Positions 58,134 through 64,000 of a DNA stretch of 64,000 bases are shown here, piece after piece (within the stretch, counting starts at the first letter, position 1; every line of letters starts with the position of its first letter). The notes under the pieces are model-generated. The model was not told where the DNA came from and made no database searches. It saw nothing but the letters and a program-made list of their open reading frames with translations. Both the position numbers and the translations under genes were made by a program. This stretch comes from Nonomuraea pusilla (GTDB lineage Bacteria; Actinomycetota; Actinomycetes; Streptosporangiales; Streptosporangiaceae). The stretch lies in the NCBI RefSeq assembly GCF_900109355.1, contig NZ_FOBF01000015.1:1-64000 (forward strand). The letters run 5' to 3'.

Positions 58134-59945
58134 ATGACGTCTCGTTCCTTCCTCCGGCTCGCAGTGGCCGGAGCCGTCGCCACGGGGTCGGCCCTCCTGG
58201 CCACCCTTCCGGCGGACGCGAACACCGCACCCCCGACGGTCCCCGTCCGGCTGCTCGCGCTCAACGACTTCCACGGCAACCTCGAACCCCCGTCCGGCAC
58301 CTCCGGGCGCATCGTGGACGAGCACGGCCAGACCGTGGACGCCGGCGGCGCCGCCTACATCGCCGCCCACATGGAGGGACTGACCGACCAGAACACCATC
58401 AAGGTGGCGCAGGGCGACCTGATCGGCGCCACCCCGCTGATCTCCGCCGCCTACCACGACGAGCCGTCCGTCGAGTTCCTCGGCAAGCTGGGGCTCAAGG
58501 TGGCCGCCGTCGGCAACCACGAGTTCGACGAGGGCTACGCCGAGCTGCGCCGCATCATGGACGGCGGCTGCCACCCGGTGGACGGCTGCTCCCCCGCTGG
58601 TGAGTGGAAGGGCGCCGCGTACGACTACGTCGGCGCGAACGTCCTGTTCAAGAACCCGAACGAGAAGAGTGACGCGCTCGACGGCCTCGGCGACTCACCC
58701 GCCACCAAGCAGCTCCTCGCCTCGCCCAAGGTCAAGCAGCTGCTGGCGGACTGGGGCGTGCCCGCCCTGCCGCCGGTCAGCGTCCAGTGGATGAACGGCG
58801 TGCCCATCGGCTTCATCGGCCTGGTCACCCAGACCACCCCGAACATCGTCACGCCCGGCGGCATCAAGGACCTCAAGTTCGTGGACGAGGTCAAGGCGGC
58901 GAACGCGGCGTCCAGGCTGCTCAAGTTCCTGGGCGTCAAGGCGCAGGTCGTGCTCATGCACGAGGGCGACCAGGTCAACACGAGCCAGTCGCCCGACGCG
59001 TGCAGCGCCGTCCCCGGCGCGGGCAACCGCATCGCCACCCAGGTGGACCCCGAGATCGACGTCGTGCTGAGCGGCCACTCGCACCAGGCGTACCTGTGCA
59101 CGGTCAAGGACCCGGCGGGCAACGACCGGCTGTACTCGCAGGGCGGCTCGTTCGGGCGCGTCATCACCCAGGTGGACCTGAAGGTGAACGTCCGCAGCCG
59201 TGACATCGTCCGTTCCTCCGTCGTGGCCGACAACCACGTCGTGACCAGGACCGTCAAGCCGGACGGTGACATCGACACGTTCGTGCAGTGGTGGAAGGAC
59301 AAGGTCGCCGGCGTCGCGGACAAGCCGGTAGGCAAGATCACTGCGGAGATCACGAACAAGGTCACCGCGGCCTCCGGCGAGTCGCCGCTCGGCGACCTCA
59401 TCGCCGACGCCCAGCTCGCCGCGACCAAGACCGGCGGCAACGCGCAGATCGCCCTGATGAACCCGGGCGGCGTGCGCACGCTGCTCAGCTACCCCAGCTC
59501 GCCCGCCAAGGAGGGCGACGGCGTGGTGACGTACGGCGAGGCGTTCGCCGTCCAGCCGTTCAACAACCTCATGCAGGTCGTCACCCTGACCGGCGCCCAG
59601 CTGAAGACGGTGCTGGAGCAGCAGTTCACCGGCGGCCCGAACGCCCAGCCGTTCCAGAAGATCCTGCAGCCCTCGGCGAACCTCACCTACACCTACAGCA
59701 AGAGCGCGGCCTGGGGCTCGAAGGTCTCCAACCTCAAGATCGACGGCGTGCCGGTGACGGACACGCAGACGATCCGCGTGGCGGCCAACAACTTCCTCGT
59801 GGGCGGCGGCGACGCGTTCCTCGCCTTCCGGGACGGCACCGACGTGTGGAGCGGCCAGCTGGACATCGACGCCTTCGTCGACTACCTGGGCAAGAACAGC
59901 CCGGTGGCGCCCCCGGCGACGAACCGCATCACCGTCGTCGACTGA
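58134..59945 (+). CDS. Secreted 5'-nucleotidase / metallophosphatase (UshA type)
   Basis: 603 aa with a signal peptide ending about residue 30 (LPADA-NT). The metallophosphatase domain has NDFHGNL, QGDLIGATPL, VGNHEFDEG and LSGHSHQAY; the C-terminal substrate domain has NPGGVRTLL, GEAFAVQPFNN and the aromatic stack residues near NNFLVGGGDAF. It frees nucleosides and phosphate from extracellular nucleotides, which fits with the phosphate uptake genes nearby. No wall-sorting motif at the end. Confidence 0.93.
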   Translation: MTSRSFLRLAVAGAVATGSALLATLPADANTAPPTVPVRLLALNDFHGNLEPPSGTSGRIVDEHGQTVDAGGAAYIAAHMEGLTDQNTIKVAQGDLIGATPLISAAYHDEPSVEFLGKLGLKVAAVGNHEFDEGYAELRRIMDGGCHPVDGCSPAGEWKGAAYDYVGANVLFKNPNEKSDALDGLGDSPATKQLLASPKVKQLLADWGVPALPPVSVQWMNGVPIGFIGLVTQTTPNIVTPGGIKDLKFVDEVKAANAASRLLKFLGVKAQVVLMHEGDQVNTSQSPDACSAVPGAGNRIATQVDPEIDVVLSGHSHQAYLCTVKDPAGNDRLYSQGGSFGRVITQVDLKVNVRSRDIVRSSVVADNHVVTRTVKPDGDIDTFVQWWKDKVAGVADKPVGKITAEITNKVTAASGESPLGDLIADAQLAATKTGGNAQIALMNPGGVRTLLSYPSSPAKEGDGVVTYGEAFAVQPFNNLMQVVTLTGAQLKTVLEQQFTGGPNAQPFQKILQPSANLTYTYSKSAAWGSKVSNLKIDGVPVTDTQTIRVAANNFLVGGGDAFLAFRDGTDVWSGQLDIDAFVDYLGKNSPVAPPATNRITVVD

Positions 59946-59967
59946 TCACCTGACCCTGGCGGCCGTG

Positions 59968-60000
59968 AGGCGCCCGCTCACCCCTGGTCGGCGGGCGCCT
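59968..60000. terminator. Hairpin between convergent genes
   Basis: AGGCGCCCGC (59968-59977) pairs with GCGGGCGCCT (59991-60000), 10 bp perfect. It ends the nucleotidase transcript and overlaps the last codons of the MazG-like gene. Confidence 0.75.
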
Positions 60001-60301
60001 CCAGTCTTTCCAGCCACTTGCGCGCGACCTCGGCCTCCAGGTCCACGCCGTGGTGGCGGGCCATGAGCAGCACCTGACACAGCACGTCGGCCAGCTCCGC
60101 GCGGAAGCCGGCGTCGATCTCCTCCGGCGTGAGCCCGCGCGTGCGCGCCCGTCCCGACTGCATGAGGAACGCCTGCGTCAGCTCGCCCACCTCCTCCTGC
60201 AGCTTCAGCAGGAACCAGGTGTCGTCCCGCTCGATGCCGAGGTGGGCCGCGTAGCGGCGCGACACCGCTTCCAGGTCGTCGGCGAGGCTGCGGAGTTCCA
60301 T
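59978..60301 (-). CDS. MazG-like nucleotide pyrophosphohydrolase
   Basis: 107 aa single-domain all-alpha protein. KLQEEVGELTQAFLMQSG supplies the ExxE pair and FRAELADVLCQVLLMARHH the ExxD pair that bind magnesium. Likely hydrolyses a non-canonical (d)NTP to the monophosphate. Single gene. Confidence 0.85.
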   Translation of the reverse strand: MELRSLADDLEAVSRRYAAHLGIERDDTWFLLKLQEEVGELTQAFLMQSGRARTRGLTPEEIDAGFRAELADVLCQVLLMARHHGVDLEAEVARKWLERLEAPADQG

Positions 60302-60312
60302 GCCTGGAGTGT

Positions 60313-60400
60313 AGGCGGGCGTCAGGGCTTGTACAGGGGCAGCCGGACGACCAGGCGGGCGTCAGGGCCTGTACAGGGGCAGCCGGGCGACCAGGCGGGC
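60313..60400. repeat. 40-bp tandem duplication at the 3' end of the kinase gene
   Basis: 60321-60360 and 60361-60400 are identical but for two bases, and GGCGGGC precedes both. The second copy is the last 13 codons of the histidine kinase; the first lies after its stop, giving a duplicated gene tail between kinase and MazG-like gene. Confidence 0.9.
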
Positions 60401-61723
60401 TCCCGGCTCGTGCTCGGCGACCACCAGGCTGCCGCCGTGCGCCACCGCGATCTCGCGCGACAAGGGCAGGCCCAGCCCGCTGCCGTCCTTGTCCATCCTG
60501 CGGGCGTCGGGGAGGCGGGTGAAGCGTTCGAAGACGCGCTCCCTGTCCTCGGACGCGATGCCGCCGCCGTCGTCCGTCACCGTGACCACCACCGCGTCGC
60601 CCTCCACCGCGACCTCCAGGTCGATCCGGCTCGTGGCGTGCCTGGTGGCGTTGTCCAGCAGGTTGGTGAGCAGCCTGTCGAGCTGGACGGACGAGCCGTG
60701 GACCAGGGCGGGACCGCAGGGGTGCAGCACGACGGGCACCCTGCCGCCCTCGCGGCGGCGCGCCTGCTCCTCGGCCAGCCGGCACAGGTCCACCGCCCGG
60801 CGGTCGGGCACCGCGCCCGCGTCGAGCCTGGCCAGCATCAGCAGCTCGTCGATGATGGACGCCAGCCGCTCGGCGCTGGCGAGCGTCCTCGCGCCGGTGG
60901 CGCGCCAGTCCGTCTCGTCCGGGTAGGCGTTGGCGACCTCCAGCTGGGTGCGCAGCGCCGAGATCGGGCTGCGCAGCTCGTGGGAGGCGTCGGCGACGAA
61001 GCGGCGCTGGGTCTCGGCGGAGCGTTCGAGCCGGTCGAGCGTGTCGTTCGTGGTGGCGGCGAGCTGGCTGATCTCGTCGTCCGTGGTGGGGACGGACACG
61101 CGCCTGCTGAGGTCCTGACCGGTGATCACGGCCAGCTCCGACCTGATGCGGCTGACGGGACGCAGCGCCGCGCCCACGGCGAGCCACGTCAGGACGCCGA
61201 CCAGCACGATCACCAGCGGGACGCCCAGGGCGATGACCGTGTGGATCAGGCGGGTGGCGCGGTTGACCTCGCTCAGCGACGCGGCGGCGTACACGGTGAC
61301 GGGGCCACGCGGGGTGTCCACGCGCATGGCCTTGATCAGGTAGTCGGCCTCCGTCTCCTCCCTGGCGCCGGTCAGCTTCCGCTCCGCCGAGTAGACGACG
61401 TCCGACCGGGCGATGGGGAAGGCCGGCAGGTGGCGCCCGTTCAGCCCGGGGCTGACGCCCATGATCCGGCCCCTGTCGTCGACGGCCTCGATCAGCTGCA
61501 CCCGAGAGGGGACGTCCAGCGCCTGGGGCAGCCGCCCCACGCGGGTCTCGCCGGCGACGCGGCGCACCGCCAGGTCCACGCGGCCGTCCACCGCGCCGTA
61601 CAGGTTGTCGGGGACGTTGATGAGGACGAGGGCGGAGGCGACCGCGAACACCACCGCCGCGACGACCGTGGCGATGGTGGTCAGCCGCGCCCGGATCGAG
61701 CGCGGGTAGAGCCGCTTGAGCAT
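60362..61723 (-). CDS. Orphan sensor histidine kinase
   Basis: 453 aa from ATG 61723 (MLKRLYPRSIRARLTTIATVVAAVVFAV). Helix, about 130-residue sensor domain, second helix (VIALGVPLVIVLVGVLTWLAV), HAMP, HisKA box FVADASHELRSPISALRTQL, then NLLDNATRHA, VTDDGGGI and GSGLGLPLSREIA of the ATPase. It is like the CseC/PhoR class. No response regulator gene is beside it, which is unusual for this class. Confidence 0.92.
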   Translation of the reverse strand: MLKRLYPRSIRARLTTIATVVAAVVFAVASALVLINVPDNLYGAVDGRVDLAVRRVAGETRVGRLPQALDVPSRVQLIEAVDDRGRIMGVSPGLNGRHLPAFPIARSDVVYSAERKLTGAREETEADYLIKAMRVDTPRGPVTVYAAASLSEVNRATRLIHTVIALGVPLVIVLVGVLTWLAVGAALRPVSRIRSELAVITGQDLSRRVSVPTTDDEISQLAATTNDTLDRLERSAETQRRFVADASHELRSPISALRTQLEVANAYPDETDWRATGARTLASAERLASIIDELLMLARLDAGAVPDRRAVDLCRLAEEQARRREGGRVPVVLHPCGPALVHGSSVQLDRLLTNLLDNATRHATSRIDLEVAVEGDAVVVTVTDDGGGIASEDRERVFERFTRLPDARRMDKDGSGLGLPLSREIAVAHGGSLVVAEHEPGARLVARLPLYRP

Positions 61724-62005
61724 GGGATCCCCCGAGTCACCATCGGTGACAGTCTCCCCGCAGTCGGCCAAGGCCACACAACTGTCACCCATCTGGCCAT
61801 ATCAGTGGCCGGGTTTCGGTAACCGGGGTGTGAAGGGCGGCGGCGTCGCAGGCGCACCACCGCCCGCGCGGGCCCCGCCGGACCGCCACGTCGCACCGGG
61901 ATCGCCGCGCCGCGGCGCCCGCCCGGGGAGGTTTCGCCACGGGCGATTCCGCTGAGGGCGTGCGGGGCTTCCGCAGGCGCCGCCGGACCGCCACAGTGAG
62001 GTGCC

Positions 62006-62992
62006 ATGAGACTTCTCGTGCTGGGCGGCACGGAGTTCGTGGGCCGGGCCTTCGTCTCCGAGGCGCTGGCCCTCGGCTGGGACGTGACGGTGTTCAACCG
62101 GGGCAGCCACCCGCCGCCCCCGGGCGTGACGGCGCTCGTCGGCGACAGGTCGCGGCCCGGCGGGCTGGCGGCGATCGAGCGTGGCGAGTGGGACGTCGTC
62201 GCCGACACCTGGTCGTGGGCGCCGTCGGCGGTGCGCGACTCGGCGGCGCTGCTGTCCGGCCGCGCGGGCCGCTACGTCTACGTGTCGAGCAGGTCCGTCT
62301 ACGCCTACCCGGCGCCGGTCGGCGCCGACGAGAGCGCGCCGGTCGTCGAGGCGTCGCCGGACGACGACGACGCGAGCGACTACGCGAGGAACAAGGCGGG
62401 CGCGGAGCTGGGCGCCGTGGCCGCGTTCGGCGACCGGGCGCTGCTGGCCAGGGCGGGGCTGGTCCTGGGCCCGTACGAGAACATCGGACGGCTGCCCTGG
62501 TGGCTGACGCGCGTCGCGCGCGGCGGCCCGGTGCTCGCGCCCGGCCCGGAGGAGCTGGACATCCAGTACGTCGACGCCCGCGACCTGGCGGCCTGGTGCC
62601 TGCGCGCGGCCGGGCAGGGGCTGGGCGGGCCGTTCGACGTGGTGAGCGGGGCCGGGTTCGCCACGATGGGCGAGCTGCTCCGCGCCTGCGTCGAGGTCAC
62701 GGGGTCCGGCGCGGAGCTGCGCTGGACGCCGCCCGAGACGATCCTCGCGGCGGGCGTGGAGCCCTGGATCGACCTGCCCGTGTGGCTGCCGCCGGGCGAG
62801 ACCTACGGCCACATCCACGGCGGCGACGTCTCGAAGGCGCTCGCGGCGGGGCTGCGGTGCCGCCCGCTGAAGGAGACGGTGGCCGCCACGTGGGCGTGGC
62901 TGCGGAGCCTCGGCGGGCAGGCGCCGCTGCGGCCCGACCGGCCCGCCGTGGGCCTGGACCCGGCCGTGGAGTCGGCCCTCCTCTCCGCCTGA
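62006..62992 (+). CDS. NAD-dependent epimerase/dehydratase-family protein
   Basis: 328 aa. N-terminal LVLGGTEFVGRAFVSEAL nucleotide site; VYVSSRSVYAYP and DYARNKAGAEL hold the Ser/Tyr-Lys region in altered form (YARNK). RAGLVLGPYENIGRLPWWLTRVARGG is as in extended SDRs. Likely a reductase or isomerase of unknown substrate. The 282 bp between it and the divergent kinase gene show no further gene. Confidence 0.85.
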   Translation: MRLLVLGGTEFVGRAFVSEALALGWDVTVFNRGSHPPPPGVTALVGDRSRPGGLAAIERGEWDVVADTWSWAPSAVRDSAALLSGRAGRYVYVSSRSVYAYPAPVGADESAPVVEASPDDDDASDYARNKAGAELGAVAAFGDRALLARAGLVLGPYENIGRLPWWLTRVARGGPVLAPGPEELDIQYVDARDLAAWCLRAAGQGLGGPFDVVSGAGFATMGELLRACVEVTGSGAELRWTPPETILAAGVEPWIDLPVWLPPGETYGHIHGGDVSKALAAGLRCRPLKETVAATWAWLRSLGGQAPLRPDRPAVGLDPAVESALLSA

Positions 62993-63030
62993 CACGCCCT
63001 CAGCCGAACTCCTCCTCAGACGGGCTCCCT

Positions 63031-63068
63031 CTCAGGCAGGCTCGCCCTCACACAGGCTCCTGCCTGAG
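63031..63068. terminator. Hairpin between epimerase and MFS genes
   Basis: CTCAGGCAGG (63031-63040) pairs perfectly with CCTGCCTGAG (63059-63068). A further CTCAGGCAGG is at 63081-63090 and GGCTCGCCCTCA recurs three times, so the whole gap 62993-63116 is repetitive. Confidence 0.7.
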
Positions 63069-63116
63069 GACGAGCTCGCCCTCAGGCAGGCGGGCTCACC
63101 GGCGGAGGGCTCGCCC

Positions 63117-64000
63117 TCAGGCGGGTGGGTCGGCGCGGGAGCGGAGGAGGTCGTACGCGGCGGCGATCAGGGCGGCCAGCACGAAGCCGATCACCACGAG
63201 CAGCCCGTGCCGGAAGGCGTGCGCCCAGCCGCCGCCGAACGAGCCGAAGAAGACCGAGCCGGCCGCGGCGATGCCGATGGCTGAGCCGAGCCGCTGCCCG
63301 GTCTGGAGCACCCCGCCGGCGCTGCCTCCGCCCGCCGGGGGCACCTCCGAGAGCGTGATCGCCTGGTTCGGGGAGATCACCAGGCCGCTGCCGATCCCGG
63401 CGACGAGCAGCGGCAGCGCGGTGGCCGCACCGACGCCGTGGCCGGGCACGAGGGTGGTGGCGCCGATGGTCGCGGCCAGCCCGGCGATGACGGCGGCCAG
63501 CCCGACGGCGACGAGCCGCCGTCCGGCCCGCCAGACGAGCCGGCCGCCCGCGACGGAGGCCACGGCCGAGCCGAGCGCGAACGGGGTGATCGACAACCCG
63601 GCCAGCAGCGGGCTGTAGCCCTCGCCGCTCTGCAGGTACAGCGTGAAGATGAAGAAGATCCCGGTGAATCCGGCGAAGTAGAACAGCGCGATGGCCGACC
63701 CGAGGCTGTAGGAGCGCTTGCGGAACAGCGCGAGGTCCACGACGGGCTCGCGCCGGTAGCTCCGCTCCCACAGGACGAAGCCGCCCAGCACGGCGAACGC
63801 GGCGGGGACGAGCAGCCATTTGGCGTTGCCCGGCCACTGGTGCTGCTGGATGAACGGCAGCAGCAGCGCGGCCACGCCCACGCCGAGCAGGAGCACACCC
63901 ACCGGGTCGACGCTCTCCCTGCGTCCGGCCTCCTGCTGCTGCGCGGGCAGGAACCTGCGGGCGAGCGGCAGCAGCGCGATCCCGATGGGGACGTTCACGA
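63117..64000 (-). CDS. MFS drug exporter (DHA2 type), 5' end outside window
   Basis: 294 codons in the window, open at the right edge. VNVPIGIALL at the visible N-terminus is the loop after helix 6 of 14-helix exporters (WRWxFLVNVPIG), so about half the protein is missing. Later helices include SIALFYFAG-like stretches and SLSEVPPAGGGSAGGVLQTGQRLGSAIGIA, typical of the QacA/EmrB group. Substrate unknown. Confidence 0.85.
   Translation of the reverse strand, partial: VNVPIGIALLPLARRFLPAQQQEAGRRESVDPVGVLLLGVGVAALLLPFIQQHQWPGNAKWLLVPAAFAVLGGFVLWERSYRREPVVDLALFRKRSYSLGSAIALFYFAGFTGIFFIFTLYLQSGEGYSPLLAGLSITPFALGSAVASVAGGRLVWRAGRRLVAVGLAAVIAGLAATIGATTLVPGHGVGAATALPLLVAGIGSGLVISPNQAITLSEVPPAGGGSAGGVLQTGQRLGSAIGIAAAGSVFFGSFGGGWAHAFRHGLLVVIGFVLAALIAAAYDLLRSRADPPA

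Overview
The window is high-GC DNA from a mycelial-type actinomycete. The evidence is a mycothiol synthase (MshD), SARP/AfsR-, LacI-, TetR- and GntR-type regulators, an SPW-repeat membrane protein, a rifamycin phosphotransferase and a pSAM2-type integrative element. A Streptosporangiales-like host would fit, but the genus cannot be fixed from sequence alone.

1-14.3 kb: a partial GT51 penicillin-binding protein in an operon with a class A beta-lactamase; a GntR-controlled glycolate-oxidase-like pair (glcD-glcF); a run of small metabolic enzymes (SDR, aldo/keto reductase, metallo-hydrolase, CutA); a NarL-type two-component system; and a TetR gene divergent from a DUF2306 membrane gene, with two near-perfect 17-bp operators between them. 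14.3-26 kb: a tiny lipoprotein-like ORF built on a 30-bp tandem repeat, an NmrA-type reductase, a DUF5829 protein, a decayed pyrophosphatase-like gene, then a LacI-controlled locus. In that locus matching operators lie before lacI-M20 peptidase and before an ABC uptake / phosphotriesterase / nucleoside hydrolase operon. 26-33 kb: a phosphotransferase, a proline-rich anchored protein, a DrrAB exporter and a 1036-aa SARP/NB-ARC regulator.

33-44.8 kb is accessory in character. It holds a rifamycin phosphotransferase; a radical SAM/SPASM maturase whose 3' end overlaps a 52-aa putative RiPP precursor ending IFGWAYTGV; and a decaying stretch with a frameshifted RelE-like toxin beside an intact XRE antitoxin, a frameshifted inositol-monophosphatase gene, an integrase remnant and diverged copies of mobile-element ends.

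44.84-54.32 kb is an apparently intact 9.5-kb actinomycete integrative and conjugative element (AICE). It is bounded by 45-bp direct repeats, the right one lying inside tRNA-Gly(CCC), and carries GntR regulators, Pra-like activator, TraSA-type FtsK translocase, RepSA-type initiator, excisionase and tyrosine integrase. Near its left end is a strongly nested palindromic region, of which a diverged copy survives in the neighbouring relic; this is a candidate replication or transfer origin.

54.4-64 kb returns to ordinary chromosome: dCTP deaminase, a PhoU-like/PiT phosphate pair, mycothiol synthase, secreted 5'-nucleotidase, MazG-like protein, an orphan histidine kinase, an epimerase and a partial MFS exporter.
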